Source: a bacterium
GTDB taxonomy: Bacteria > Planctomycetota > UBA8108 > UBA1146
Direction: 5' to 3'
DNA: 33,084 nucleotides
NCBI GenBank assembly: GCA_029976805.1
Contig: JAPOLY010000031.1
Span: 1 to 33,084 of the forward strand
Below, in pieces: positions 26,001 through 33,084 of this stretch. Position numbers and translations under genes: made by a program. Position 1 is the stretch's first letter; every line of letters starts with the position of its first letter. The notes beneath the pieces are model-generated. The model worked only from the letters and a program-made list of their open reading frames with translations. It was not told where the DNA came from and did not search any database.

Positions 26001-26371
26001 AGGGTCACTCCCGGACCGGCAGGGTTCAGCCAATCCGGTTCGCCGGCAATCTCTGGCCAGGTCCCATGAGGGCCGTCGTAAACGATGCCCCGGAGTTCGA
26101 CAAAGTCGCCTTCCCAGACCGCCGCCCAGCGCAGTTCGGCGGTATCAAAAAGCGCAGCATGAGCACCATCTCTGGAGAGAGGAATCGCGATGCCCTTGCA
26201 GGCAATGTTGTCCGGAGAAACTTCGATGGCCGCGGAAAGAAAAGGGCCGTAATCCATCTCTTCCCAAGGCTCATCCTGGGCTCCGGCAGCATGGGGCAAC
26301 CACAGCAGAAATGCAGTCAGCAGGCTCCATGTCGCAAGGCTTGGTACTGGCTTCCTCATCCCGACTCTCAT
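23051..26371 (-). CDS. Large secreted DUF6797/LamG/sugar-dehydrogenase-like protein
   Basis: 1106 aa; ATG 26371 has GGAGGAG five nt upstream. Signal peptide about 1-31 (cleavage near AGAQ). Residues about 45-160 resemble DUF6797 (NIACKGIAIPLSRDG, RGIVYDGPHGTWPEIAGEP). Residues about 380-575 are a LamG/concanavalin-like domain (DFTFSAWIC, WRHVAFSWD, SGYMDGLRLHRG). Residues about 675-960 look like a PQQ-type or NHL propeller (STWSGDVWRVDGLD, IATGFRAPNGLAV, SDQEGHWMPANRINRI). Residues about 965-1106 form a beta-rich tail. Related PVC proteins are found near carbohydrate degradation genes and often carry a cytochrome c or haem domain; no CxxCH is present here. Role inferred: extracellular carbohydrate binding or oxidation. 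It is divergent from fumC. Confidence 0.82.
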   Translation of the reverse strand: MRVGMRKPVPSLATWSLLTAFLLWLPHAAGAQDEPWEEMDYGPFLSAAIEVSPDNIACKGIAIPLSRDGAHAALFDTAELRWAAVWEGDFVELRGIVYDGPHGTWPEIAGEPDWLNPAGPGVTLLKDRWEDPREVPFGPLPPEKGRWQGLQRDRQGVLLHYSLGETNIFERMAYLEESEVGFWKRSIHLRKNSKGLQFSLMELPEGDSLKLDRASPGVWTLRFSDGSGFLLGFENQQKWRMVIDGRRLILQVPPTAEEVYCHLYLSRFEEEPPRRQFESLRRRTYLINPSPLGETWGTGSFPALYDEKLELSGEIGFRSDETGELRERQRFTVSLPADKDLELGKQRRVQVLDLSGEELKFPAPLEKTVLVVEETLPPAPLAGWNCDESSGEKMQSVVDGEKDLLLDGVTWRRGVQGRALDFDGTGKARWLRSPGDVLFDEDFTFSAWICTTKDGSIFSQTHPEGPWIPGGKTFFIRDGRLCFDVGWVGVIEGDRFIADGRWRHVAFSWDAENFRVELFVDGARETGAILEPENKTVDTVTTIGFTAEDFPAEPWFSGYMDGLRLHRGVLEEEDLRAVASEGGEPLIEAVSITGEIENAIWEADTEIARIVLTAEPQERRVVLHRWWGPLSKIQEFLGRLSQEDSGQPADPFEIDRISWPEENPWNSWMRFGDFDFLAGGQSAVISTWSGDVWRVDGLDETLEKLQWQRIATGLSQPLGLLTRAQGEREQVLVMGRDQITELVDIDGDGETDLYRGFNVDPMNSPHFHEPAVGLQEGPQGKLYYLKAARHAKLPLHPQHGTLIEVEADGSTSRVIATGFRAPNGLAVDSDEIFWGSDQEGHWMPANRINRITRGSFQGNHWSGSMLSGEREMGSAHDPPLLWIHPTVDRSPSAQLRVPEGAWGELSGKLLGLSYGTGEVYLILEDEVEGVHQGALVPLPIRIPTGAMRGRFHPDGSLYLCGLFGWSSDRTEPGGFYRVRKTETAQPLPLKVRAVESGLVIEFSKAITTSEEKLAAAFQLEGWDYRYSSNYGSPRLKLGGGGEGTTQLPVEEIKLSNEDRSVHLKIEGMQPAMQMDLDWSLDFGDLGQHSSSIHFTVHRLAGEGQGR

Positions 26372-26545
26372 GCCGACTCCTCCGCAGATCTCCTGAGATC
26401 ACAAATCCGGTGAAATACCCCGGGATTGTAGATCCTCTTCTGCCTCCGGGCGAGTGAGCGAAAGAGTCAGGAAGAGACTCGGCATCGGTGGCCCGAGGTA
26501 CTCTCCATGGGGTAACTTGGAATCAGGCACAGGAGAGGATTCCCA

Positions 26546-27925
26546 ATGGATCACCGCATCGAGAAAGACACCATGGGCGACATCGAAGTCCCCGCCGATC
26601 GTCTCTGGGGAGCACAGACCCAGCGATCCCTGCAGAACTTTCGTATCGGCTCCGAGAGGATGCGGCGCCCGATGATCCGTGCGATGGGACTGGTCAAACA
26701 GGCCGCTGCCCGTGTGAATGCCGAGTTGGGAGGAATTCCAACGGAGGTCGCTCAGGCGATCGATGGTGCTGCCAAAGAAGTGATCCGCGGTGATCTGGAT
26801 GATCACTTCCCCCTGGTCGTCTACCAGACAGGATCAGGGACCCAGTCCAACATGAACAGCAACGAGGTCATCGCCAACCGGGCCAACCAGATCCTTGGAC
26901 AACCTCTGGGCAGCAAGAGCCCTGTTCACCCCAATGATCATGTTAATCACGCCCAAAGTACCAATGACTCTTTTCCGACAGCGATTCATGTGGCGTCTGC
27001 CTCCGAGTGTCATGACCGATTGCTCCCTGCTCTCGAATCATTGCGGGGATGTTTCACCGAATTGGCAGAGAAGTACTCGGGCATCGTCAAGATCGGCAGA
27101 ACTCATCTGCAGGACGCGACTCCACTGACGCTCGGTCAGGAAATCGGTGGCTGGGCAGACCAGCTGCGCATCAGTGAACACCAGATCAAAGCCGCTCTCG
27201 AATTGGTTTGTGAGTTGCCGATCGGTGGAACTGCTGTAGGAACCGGCCTGAACACCCGCGAAGGTTACTCTGAAATGGTTCCGCTGGTGCTTGCCGGAAC
27301 CACCGGTATCCCTTTTGTTGCCGCGCCCGACAAGTTTGCCCAACTGGGCGGCAAAGAAGCTCTGGTTGCACTGTCCGGAGGACTCAAAACCCTCGCCACG
27401 GCCCTGCACAAGATTGCCAACGACGTCCGCTGGCTTGCCAGCGGTCCCCGTTGTGGAATCGGAGAAATCACGATTCCCGCCAATGAACCCGGGTCTTCCA
27501 TCATGCCGGGAAAGGTCAATCCGACCCAATCGGAAGCAATGACGATGGTCTGTGCCCGCGTGATCGGCAACGACAGCACCATCGGCTTCAGCGGAGCTTT
27601 GGGCAACTTTGAGTTGAATGTCTACATGCCCGTGATCGGTGACTGCATTCTTCAGTCCATCGACATCCTCGCGGCCTCGATGGATTCATTCCGGGAGAAT
27701 TGTGCCGGTGGCATCGAGCCGGTTCAGGAACGTATCGATGAACTGCTCCACCGATCCTTGATGCTGGTGACCGCTCTCAACCCGCACATCGGTTACGACA
27801 ACGCTGCGGACGTCGCGAAGACCGCCCATGCCGAAGGAAAAACCCTTCGGGAAGTCGCCATCGAAAAAGGTTATTGCAGCGGTGCCCAATTCGATGAGTG
27901 GGTCGTTCCCTCTGAAATGGTCTGA
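26546..27925 (+). CDS. fumC: Class II fumarate hydratase
   Basis: 459 aa, the family's normal length. It hydrates fumarate to L-malate in the TCA cycle, as a cytoplasmic tetramer without Fe-S. Fumarase residues are in place: [12 protein letters not shown] (about 96-107), [17 protein letters not shown], the catalytic His in [12 protein letters not shown] (near 186), and the catalytic Ser loop [13 protein letters not shown] (near 316). NMNSNEV separates it from aspartase and argininosuccinate lyase. The start has GAGAGG about 7 nt upstream. It is monocistronic and convergent on the ferritin-like gene, with a 9-nt gap between the stops. No TCA genes are adjacent. Confidence 0.97.
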   Translation: MDHRIEKDTMGDIEVPADRLWGAQTQRSLQNFRIGSERMRRPMIRAMGLVKQAAARVNAELGGIPTEVAQAIDGAAKEVIRGDLDDHFPLVVYQTGSGTQSNMNSNEVIANRANQILGQPLGSKSPVHPNDHVNHAQSTNDSFPTAIHVASASECHDRLLPALESLRGCFTELAEKYSGIVKIGRTHLQDATPLTLGQEIGGWADQLRISEHQIKAALELVCELPIGGTAVGTGLNTREGYSEMVPLVLAGTTGIPFVAAPDKFAQLGGKEALVALSGGLKTLATALHKIANDVRWLASGPRCGIGEITIPANEPGSSIMPGKVNPTQSEAMTMVCARVIGNDSTIGFSGALGNFELNVYMPVIGDCILQSIDILAASMDSFRENCAGGIEPVQERIDELLHRSLMLVTALNPHIGYDNAADVAKTAHAEGKTLREVAIEKGYCSGAQFDEWVVPSEMV

Positions 27926-27934
27926 CGACCTGCT

Positions 27935-28381
27935 CTAGCGGTTTTCGAACTCGTACAGATAGCCCTGGAAGAGACGAAGGTGCTCTTCTTCATCGGCCAA
28001 CAGAGTGACGCAGATATCTTCAGTGACAGGATCATCTTCGCAAAGCTTGATGGTCTTTTTGTACTGAGCGATAGCCGCTTCCTCGTTATCGATCACACCC
28101 TTGATGACTGCGACCACATCCGTGGCTTCACTGTTCGGCTGCATCGACTTCTGAACGGCGGAGAAATCCATGCTCCCCGGAACGGTACCCCCAAGAATGT
28201 GAATCCTTCGGGCCAGTGCCTGGGCATGCTGGATCTCCTCCAAAACATCCGCTGCCAGAGCCTGCTTGATCGGCTCCGCCTGAACTCCCACCAGATTGGT
28301 GGAGGCAGAGAGATAGTTCATGGTGGTTTCGATTTCCATCCAGTAGGAACGTGTCAGTTCCGCGATCAATTGTTGGCTCAT
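27935..28381 (-). CDS. Ferritin-like (bacterioferritin-type) diiron protein
   Basis: 148 aa from ATG 28381, with AAGGAG four nt upstream; the open frame continues to 28519 but that part runs through the leuS terminator and is rejected. Four long helices carry diiron ligands in bacterioferritin order: E18 in MEIETTMNY, E49 and H52 in EEIQHA, E100 or E101 in NEEAAIAQY, and E131 and H134 in DEEEHL. It would oxidise and store iron, or act as a small diiron oxidase. No Met equivalent of the Bfr haem ligand can be assigned with confidence. It stands alone behind a strong terminator, with a 21-bp dyad 25 nt upstream of its ATG that suggests direct regulation. Confidence 0.86.
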   Translation of the reverse strand: MSQQLIAELTRSYWMEIETTMNYLSASTNLVGVQAEPIKQALAADVLEEIQHAQALARRIHILGGTVPGSMDFSAVQKSMQPNSEATDVVAVIKGVIDNEEAAIAQYKKTIKLCEDDPVTEDICVTLLADEEEHLRLFQGYLYEFENR

Positions 28382-28406
28382 GGTGCTCCTTACTCCTGCA
28401 TAACGA

Positions 28407-28427
28407 TGAACTGAAGTGAACAGTTCA
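28407..28427. promoter_or_regulatory. 21-bp dyad upstream of the ferritin-like gene
   Basis: TGAACTG-AAGTGAA-CAGTTCA is a perfect 7-bp inverted repeat with a 7-nt centre, ending 25 nt before ATG 28381 and lying just past the leuS terminator. It is well placed as an operator. It does not fit the Fur consensus well. Confidence 0.5.
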
Positions 28428-28434
28428 ACCGCAC

Positions 28435-28475
28435 AAAAAAAAATCGACCGAGGCGCCAGTCGGCAGCCTCGGTCG
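28435..28475 (-). terminator. Rho-independent terminator of leuS
   Basis: A 10-bp GC-rich stem (CGACCGAGGC 28445-28454 with 28466-28475) has an 11-nt loop and is followed, on the minus strand, by nine T (28443-28435). It lies about 100 nt past the leuS stop. Confidence 0.93.
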
Positions 28476-28578
28476 TTCCTGAAGACCCGGCCCTGAAGCC
28501 GTCTGTTCATGTTGATCATCCCCTGTTTCAGGGGACTCGGAAACCGGTGAAAAACACCCGGAATACTTTGACCGACCG

Positions 28579-30993
28579 TCAGCCTTTGACGACGAGATTG
28601 ACCATTCTTCCAGGGATCCAGACAAACTTTGCCAGTTCCTTGCCCTCTGTGTACTCCTGAACACGGGTGTCAGCAAGGACAACTTCACGAATCTCTTCCT
28701 CGGTGATCTCAGTTGCGACTTCGATCCGGGTCCGCACCTTGCCATTGATCTGGACGGGAACTTCGACAGATGAGATGACCAACCACTTATCGTCGACCTC
28801 TGGGAAGGACTCCCACATCAACGAGGATTCGTGACCCAGATGTTTCCACAACTCCTCTGCGAGGTGCGGAGCATAAGGGGCCAGCAGCAGGCAGAAGGGC
28901 TCCAGAATCTCTCTGGGGCGATTATCGCAAGCGGTGATCTCATTGACGAAGGTCATCATTTGCGAAATGGCAGTGTTGAAGGAGAGGCTCTCCGTGTCTG
29001 CATCGACCTTGGCGATGGTTTTGTGGAGAATTCGCATCTGATCCTCCGAAGCCGGCGAGTCAAAATTCCTCCGTTGGTCATCCTCGTCGAAGAAGAGGCG
29101 CCAGACCCGATCGAGGAACCTTCTGGCTCCCATCAGGCCCCCTGTGGACCAGGGTTTATCCGCTTCGATGGGTCCCATGAACATCTCGTAGACACGCAGG
29201 GAGTCCGCACCCTGATCAGAAATGACGTCCAGAGGGTCAACGACATTGCCAAAACGCTTGGACATCTTCCGATGGTCCTCGCCAAGGATCATTCCCTGGT
29301 TCACCAGTTTGGCGTAAGGCTCGTCCACCGGACAGACACCGATATCGTGCAAGAACTTGGTCCAGAACCGGGAGTAGAGCAGGTGCCCCACCGCATGCTC
29401 GGCACCGCCTAGATAGAGGTCCACCGGCATCCATCGGCGGGCTTTTTCCGGGTCGACCAAAGCCTGATCATTTTTCGGGTCGATGAAACGCAGGAAATAA
29501 GCACTCGATCCGGCGCTCCCCGGCATCGTGTCCAATTCCCGGGTCCCAGCTGCGCCGCTTCCGGGAACCTCGGTCGCAACCCACTCCTGGGCCCGCGCCA
29601 GCGGCGACTTTCCGGTTCCTGTCGGAGCGAAATCTTCCAGATGGGGCAGTTCCAGAGGCAAGGCCGATTCGGGCAGCGGATGGGCCACGCCCTCTTCGTC
29701 GTAGACCACCGGAACCGGCTCTCCCCAGTAACGCTGACGGGCAAAGATCCAGTCGCGCAGGCGATAACGAATCACTCCGTGACCGATGTCCCTCTCCTCA
29801 AGCCAGGAGATCATGCGGGTGATCGCCTCATCCTTGGACAATCCGTTGAGGAAGTCACTGTTGACCATTTGGCCATCACCGGACCAGGCCTCTTCCTCAA
29901 CCTTGCCTCCGCTCACCACCTCGACGATGGGGAGTCCGAAGTTTTTGGCAAATTCCCAGTCCCTTTGGTCATGCCCGGGGACACACATGATGGCGCCGGT
30001 TCCGTAGCCCATCAGCACGTAATCAGCGATCCAGATCTGCAGCTTCTCTCCACTGCAGGGATGGATGGCATGGGCCCCGGTGAAGACACCGGTCTTGCCC
30101 GCATCCGTACCCGATCGCTCGATGTCGCTTTTGCGCGCTGCTTCCTCGCGGTACTGATCGACCGCTTCTTTCTGCTCGTCAGTGGTCACTTCGTCGACGA
30201 GAGGATGTTCCGGAGACAGGACACAGAAGGTCGCTCCAAAGAGGGTATCCGGGCGTGTTGTGAAGATCTCAAGAGTGTGGTCAGAGTCCTCAATGGCAAA
30301 GCGGGCGTCTGCCCCTTCCGATCGCCCGATGCGATCGCGCTGCATCGACTTGATAGATTCAGGAAAATCGATGTCATCGAGACCATCCAAAAGGCGATCG
30401 GCATAAGCGGTGATCCGCAGCATCCACTGCTTCATCGGCTGGCGGACCACCTCGTGGCCTCCGCGCTCGCTCTTGCCATCGATCACTTCATCGTTGGCGA
30501 GCACAGTTCCCAAAGCCGGACACCAATTGACCATCGCCTCTTCCTGATAGGCGAGATTGTGTTCAAGCAACTTCAGGAAGATCCATTGGGTCCAATGGTA
30601 ATAGGATGGGTCGCAGGTAGAGAACTCACGCTCCCAATCGTAGGAGTAGCCCATGGCACGCAATTGACGACTGAAGGTATCGATATTTTCCCGGGTCGAA
30701 GTCTCGGGATGAACACCCTTGTCGATGGCGTACTGTTCTGCGGGCAAGCCAAAAGCATCGAAACCCATGGGGTGAAGAACATCGAAGCCCTTCATCCGTT
30801 TGTGGCGGGCCACGATGTCACTGGCGGTGTATCCCTCGGTGTGCCCGACATGCAATCCACTCCCCGAAGGATAGGGAAACATGTCGAGGACATAGTACTT
30901 GGGCAGGTCGGGACGGTCGCCAGCCTTGAACAGGTCGTGCTGATTCCAGTGAGCCTGCCACCGTGGCTCGATTTCCTGGGGATTGTAAGGCAT
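28579..30993 (-). CDS. leuS: Leucyl-tRNA synthetase
   Basis: 804 aa; ATG 30993 has GAGGGG about 5 nt upstream. It charges tRNA-Leu in the cytoplasm. Class I signatures are the HIGH motif HVGH (48-51, in SGSGLHVGHTEGYTASD) and KMSKRFGN (about residue 575). The CP1 editing domain sits between them (about 220-410, with TTRPDTLFGATFCVLSPEHP and GTGAIMCVPGHDQRD), followed by the anticodon-binding and C-terminal RNA-binding regions (ending VWIPGRMVNLVV). It is somewhat shorter than the E. coli enzyme (about 860), within the family's range. Single-gene unit: its terminator follows, and the EF-hand gene's terminator precedes it. No T-box or leader peptide is apparent. Confidence 0.98.
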   Translation of the reverse strand: MPYNPQEIEPRWQAHWNQHDLFKAGDRPDLPKYYVLDMFPYPSGSGLHVGHTEGYTASDIVARHKRMKGFDVLHPMGFDAFGLPAEQYAIDKGVHPETSTRENIDTFSRQLRAMGYSYDWEREFSTCDPSYYHWTQWIFLKLLEHNLAYQEEAMVNWCPALGTVLANDEVIDGKSERGGHEVVRQPMKQWMLRITAYADRLLDGLDDIDFPESIKSMQRDRIGRSEGADARFAIEDSDHTLEIFTTRPDTLFGATFCVLSPEHPLVDEVTTDEQKEAVDQYREEAARKSDIERSGTDAGKTGVFTGAHAIHPCSGEKLQIWIADYVLMGYGTGAIMCVPGHDQRDWEFAKNFGLPIVEVVSGGKVEEEAWSGDGQMVNSDFLNGLSKDEAITRMISWLEERDIGHGVIRYRLRDWIFARQRYWGEPVPVVYDEEGVAHPLPESALPLELPHLEDFAPTGTGKSPLARAQEWVATEVPGSGAAGTRELDTMPGSAGSSAYFLRFIDPKNDQALVDPEKARRWMPVDLYLGGAEHAVGHLLYSRFWTKFLHDIGVCPVDEPYAKLVNQGMILGEDHRKMSKRFGNVVDPLDVISDQGADSLRVYEMFMGPIEADKPWSTGGLMGARRFLDRVWRLFFDEDDQRRNFDSPASEDQMRILHKTIAKVDADTESLSFNTAISQMMTFVNEITACDNRPREILEPFCLLLAPYAPHLAEELWKHLGHESSLMWESFPEVDDKWLVISSVEVPVQINGKVRTRIEVATEITEEEIREVVLADTRVQEYTEGKELAKFVWIPGRMVNLVVKG

Positions 30994-31092
30994 TGTCGCC
31001 CCTCAACTGTCTTCTACTGAATCGAACTGAAACTGCGTATGAGTGACCTGAATCTTAATCAGGGCGGCCACTCTCTACCACTCGACACAAAC

Positions 31093-31126
31093 AAAACTGT
31101 CCCGGGATTTTCCAATCCCGGGACAG
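31093..31126 (-). terminator. Rho-independent terminator of the EF-hand gene
   Basis: A 13-bp perfect stem (CTGTCCCGGGATT 31097-31109 with 31114-31126) closes on a TTCC loop, with TTTTGTTTG following on the minus strand. It begins 26 nt after the stop of the EF-hand gene. Confidence 0.92.
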
Positions 31127-31151
31127 AACAATCTTTGAAATCAATCTCTGA

Positions 31152-32534
31152 TTAGAGTGGCAGCGGACGAACTCCCGGTTTCGGCTCGCCTCCACCCGGC
31201 TGCGGGCGTTCACGCCTGCGCTCCGGACGCTCACCTTCACCTTGACCACCCTGACCGCCACCGGGGCGTCCGCCCCGTCTGCGACGATTCAGCTCAGACT
31301 CATCGATGACGCCATCTTCATTGACGTCGAGGGGCTTGAGACGCTCGAGCATGCCCTCGTCCAATTCATCGAGATCGATCACGCCATTGCCATTGCGATC
31401 CAAGCGCTCGATCACGCCCTGACCACCACGTCCGTCACGACGCCTTGGACGCTCTTCTTCTCCATCACCACCCTGACCATTTCCGCCAGGTCCATTTCCG
31501 CCAGGTCCGTTTCCGCCTCCTTGGCGTCCACCCCTTCTGCGGCGGTTGAGCTCCGATTCGTCGATCACCCCGTCACCGTTGGCATCGAGAGGCTTGAGAC
31601 GCTCCAGCATGCCCTCGTCGAGTTCATCGAGGTCGATGACGCCGTTGCCATTTCGATCCAGTCTCTCGATGAGCTCCTGCGCACCGCGACCTTCACGACG
31701 ACGGGGACGCTCACCGTCTCCCTCGCCACCCTGGCCACCACCGGGGCGATTTCCGCCACCCATGAGACCTTCGAGTTCTTCCAGAGAGATCATTCCGTCA
31801 CCATTGGTGTCGGCAGGACCGAGCCTCTCGCCCCAACCTTCAGGAAGTTCATCCTTGTCGATGGCACCGTTACCGTTGCGATCCAGACGTTCGATCAGAC
31901 CTTTGGCACGATCACCGCCACGATCGCGACGGGGACGCTCGCCATCACCCTCACCACCCTCAGGGCCCGGGCGACGCCCACCCCGTCTGCGGCGATCGAG
32001 TTCAGACTCATCGATGACACCATCTTCATTGACGTCGAGGGGCTTGAGACGCTCGAGCATGCCCTCGTCCAATTCATCGAGATCGATCACGCCATTTCCG
32101 TTGCGATCGAGTCTTTCGATGAGGTCCTGGGCACCCCCACCGTCACGACGACGGGGACGCTGTCCCCCCTCACCACCATTACCATCTCCCTGGCGTCCTC
32201 CACCAAGAAGACCGTCCAGTTCTTCCTTGTCGATGACACCGTCACCATTGGTGTCCGCACGGCCAAGCCTGCGGCCAATGGGACCGGCACCTTCCAACTC
32301 TTGCTTGTCGATCACTCCATCACCGTTGCGATCGAGTCTCTCAATCAGACCCCTTCTGCGATCCCTGCGCTCTGGAGGAGCGGGGGGAGTCGGAGGTGCG
32401 GGTGGGTTATCAGGACGAACCACTGGAGGTTTGGGCTGATCGCCTGCGGGAGCAGGTTTTGGATCCTGCGCTTCAGTGGCACTCACTGGCAGAAGAAGTA
32501 CCAGAGCAATGAGGCTGAAGGTTTTTTTCATCAT
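31152..32534 (-). CDS. Exported protein with ten EF-hand loops in five paired repeats
   Basis: 460 aa from ATG 32534 (ATG 32531 also possible; a TTG at 32549 is unlikely). Signal peptide about 1-22 (KKTFSLIALVLLLPVSATEA), then a Pro-rich spacer (28-55). Five blocks of two EF-hands follow, loops at about 68, 94, 143, 167, 218, 242, 293, 317, 379 and 403, nearly all fitting DxNxDGxIDxxE. Blocks come in two kinds, ordered A-B-A-B-B: A ends in GLLGGG or GLMGGG, B has DEGMLERLKPLD and ESEL-RRRRGG. Gly/Arg/Glu-rich linkers join them, and the tail is Pro/Arg-rich. Ten calcium sites are predicted, in an extracytoplasmic protein of unknown role (calcium buffering or matrix). The DNA repeats show recent duplication. 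Confidence 0.88.
   Translation of the reverse strand: MMKKTFSLIALVLLLPVSATEAQDPKPAPAGDQPKPPVVRPDNPPAPPTPPAPPERRDRRRGLIERLDRNGDGVIDKQELEGAGPIGRRLGRADTNGDGVIDKEELDGLLGGGRQGDGNGGEGGQRPRRRDGGGAQDLIERLDRNGNGVIDLDELDEGMLERLKPLDVNEDGVIDESELDRRRRGGRRPGPEGGEGDGERPRRDRGGDRAKGLIERLDRNGNGAIDKDELPEGWGERLGPADTNGDGMISLEELEGLMGGGNRPGGGQGGEGDGERPRRREGRGAQELIERLDRNGNGVIDLDELDEGMLERLKPLDANGDGVIDESELNRRRRGGRQGGGNGPGGNGPGGNGQGGDGEEERPRRRDGRGGQGVIERLDRNGNGVIDLDELDEGMLERLKPLDVNEDGVIDESELNRRRRGGRPGGGQGGQGEGERPERRRERPQPGGGEPKPGVRPLPL
31295..31400 (-). repeat. 106-bp near-identical repeat, copy 1
   Basis: This segment encodes most of the fifth EF-hand block and matches 32003-32108 at all but 3 of 106 bases by my alignment. 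The two copies are about 700 bp apart in one gene. Confidence 0.85.
31477..31517 (-). repeat. 15-bp minisatellite, 2.7 copies
   Basis: The 15-mer CCATTTCCGCCAGGT occurs at 31477-31491 and 31492-31506, and a partial copy with one change follows to 31517. On the coding strand it encodes repeated Asn-Gly-Pro-Gly-Gly in the linker between EF-hand blocks 4 and 5. Confidence 0.85.
32003..32108 (-). repeat. 106-bp near-identical repeat, copy 2
   Basis: This segment encodes most of the second EF-hand block and is the partner of 31295-31400. The differences are at third positions or conservative sites. Confidence 0.85.
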
Positions 32535-32608
32535 GTCACCAACTTTCAATCGTTCTATCGAGTCCAGATATTGGTCTTGTCATCTTGGGACACAGATCCT
32601 GATTTGGC

Positions 32609-32637
32609 ATCTTATGGAATCTGCTCTTGCTTACCAA
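32609..32637 (-). promoter_or_regulatory. Candidate promoter of the EF-hand gene
   Basis: On the minus strand TTGGTA and TAAGAT are 17 nt apart, both 4/6 matches, about 75 nt before the ATG. Weak evidence. Confidence 0.28.
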
Positions 32638-32681
32638 CACCAAAGCCGCCTGCAGGTTCTGTAAAAAAGCCGAGTTTGCCC

Positions 32682-33084
32682 TCAAATACGCTCGAAGAGC
32701 AAAAAGTGGCAGGTATGGGGATTTTTGGCGTCCGCAGGCCGCGTTTCCCGGGAGACCTCTTTCCACTCTCCCGCGGGGAGTTCAGGGAAGAAGGCGTCTC
32801 CGTGGAAATCTCCCTCCACCTCTGTCAGGTGAACCTTCTGGGCCATGGAGAGGAAAAGCGAATAGATTTCACCTCCCCCAATGATGAAGACTTCTCCCTC
32901 TTCCGGAGTACAGGATCTGAGAACTTCATCCACGGAGGTAAAACACTCTGCTCCCTCGGCCGTCATTTCCGATCGGGAGAGAACGATGTTTCTCCTGCCC
33001 GGCAATGGCCTGCCGATGGATTCCCAGGTTTTCCTGCCCATGACGATCGGTTGGCCAAGGGTCGTCTTCTTGAAATGGGCCAGA
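32682..33084 (-). CDS. folA: Dihydrofolate reductase, 5' end outside window
   Basis: The C-terminal 133 residues of DHFR are seen; the frame stays open to the right edge, so the first 25-30 residues are missing. It makes tetrahydrofolate from dihydrofolate with NADPH. Visible family marks: LAHFKKTTLGQPIVMGRKTWES (split here as LAHFKKTTLGQ then PIVMGRKTWES), IGRPLPGRRNIVLSR, the NADPH-binding GEVFIIGGGEIYSLFL, and the closing VEGDFHGDAFFPEL and CHFLLFERI. ATG 33041 is an internal Met, not the start. No thyA is visible because the upstream side is outside the window; downstream comes the EF-hand gene, 147 nt away. No clear terminator is seen, only a TTTTTT run at 32666-32661 (plus-strand A run) with a poor stem. 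Confidence 0.95.
   Translation of the reverse strand, partial: LAHFKKTTLGQPIVMGRKTWESIGRPLPGRRNIVLSRSEMTAEGAECFTSVDEVLRSCTPEEGEVFIIGGGEIYSLFLSMAQKVHLTEVEGDFHGDAFFPELPAGEWKEVSRETRPADAKNPHTCHFLLFERI

Noticed and set aside
26387-26400. GATCTC-CT-GAGATC dyad upstream of the 1106-aa gene
   Set aside because: Only 6-bp arms around overlapping GATC-type words; too likely by chance to call an operator.
28382-28519. N-terminal extension of the ferritin-like frame
   Set aside because: It would run through the leuS terminator; ATG 28381 has AAGGAG at the right distance.
29641-31020. 459-aa plus-strand frame opposite leuS
   Set aside because: Shadow of leuS, extending into its leader; leuS has all class I motifs.
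30994-31090. T-box or leader peptide for leuS
   Set aside because: No T-box sequence or Leu-rich short frame is visible; only a weak CCTGA/TCAGG pairing.
31546-32439. 297-aa Ser/Pro-rich plus-strand frame
   Set aside because: Antisense of the EF-hand repeats; its Ser/Arg/Pro repeats only reflect the Asp/Gly codons on the other strand.

Overview
The window looks like a chromosomal stretch of a Planctomycetota-type (PVC) bacterium, probably marine or aquatic. The pointers are: a secreted nuclease ending in the paired dockerin-like Ca-binding module common in planctomycete secretomes; a giant HYR-repeat surface protein with DCNGNGxPDxCD repeats; a formylglycine-type sulfatase; a DUF6797/LamG/sugar-dehydrogenase-like secreted protein; and an EF-hand repeat protein. 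Housekeeping genes (leuS, fumC, folA, katG, tRNA-Arg) are interspersed. Shine-Dalgarno sites are mostly clear. I see no phage, transposase, CRISPR array or obvious island boundary. The taxonomic call is inference from protein style, not from a marker gene.

Layout. 1-2290 (-): 3' truncated HYR/propeller surface protein. 2522-2595: tRNA-Arg(CCT). 2871-5312 (-): P-domain/EEP-nuclease/dockerin-like protein. 5410-5868 (-): SRPBCC protein, divergent from katG (6124-8319), which ends in a textbook terminator. 8398-9477 (-): DUF1579-like exported protein, divergent from a helical-repeat/TlpA thioredoxin (9615-10718), with a perfect dyad between them. 10746-11956 (-): rhodanese plus MauE/DoxX membrane protein pair. 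12132-12593 (-): coiled coil plus HARE-HTH-like protein. 12917-13909 (+): amidase lipoprotein with a TTG start. 13910-18978 (-): tight five-gene cluster MFS, YkgJ, FAD dehydrogenase, iodotyrosine-deiodinase-like flavoprotein, TrmH/SpoU methyltransferase. 19174-19581 (+): fluoride channel crcB. 19598-20807 (-): arsenate reductase fused to an fRMsr-like GAF domain, followed by a small S4 protein. 20890-23041 (+): sulfatase, then AlkA-type glycosylase. 23051-26371 (-): 1106-aa secreted protein. 26546-27925 (+): fumC. 27935-28381 (-): ferritin-like protein. 28579-30993 (-): leuS. 31152-32534 (-): ten-EF-hand exported protein. 32682-33084 (-): folA, 5' end outside the window.

Themes. Several genes concern redox and oxidant handling (KatG, ferritin, TlpA thioredoxin, rhodanese/MauE pair, ArsC-fRMsr fusion), and several encode secreted or surface proteins with calcium-binding repeats. 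The most unusual items are the ArsC-fRMsr fusion with all catalytic cysteines of both parents, and the deiodinase-like flavoprotein that keeps the substrate-binding Glu-Tyr-Lys set of animal iodotyrosine deiodinase inside a compact operon with a transporter. I found no clearly new multi-gene defence or mobile system.
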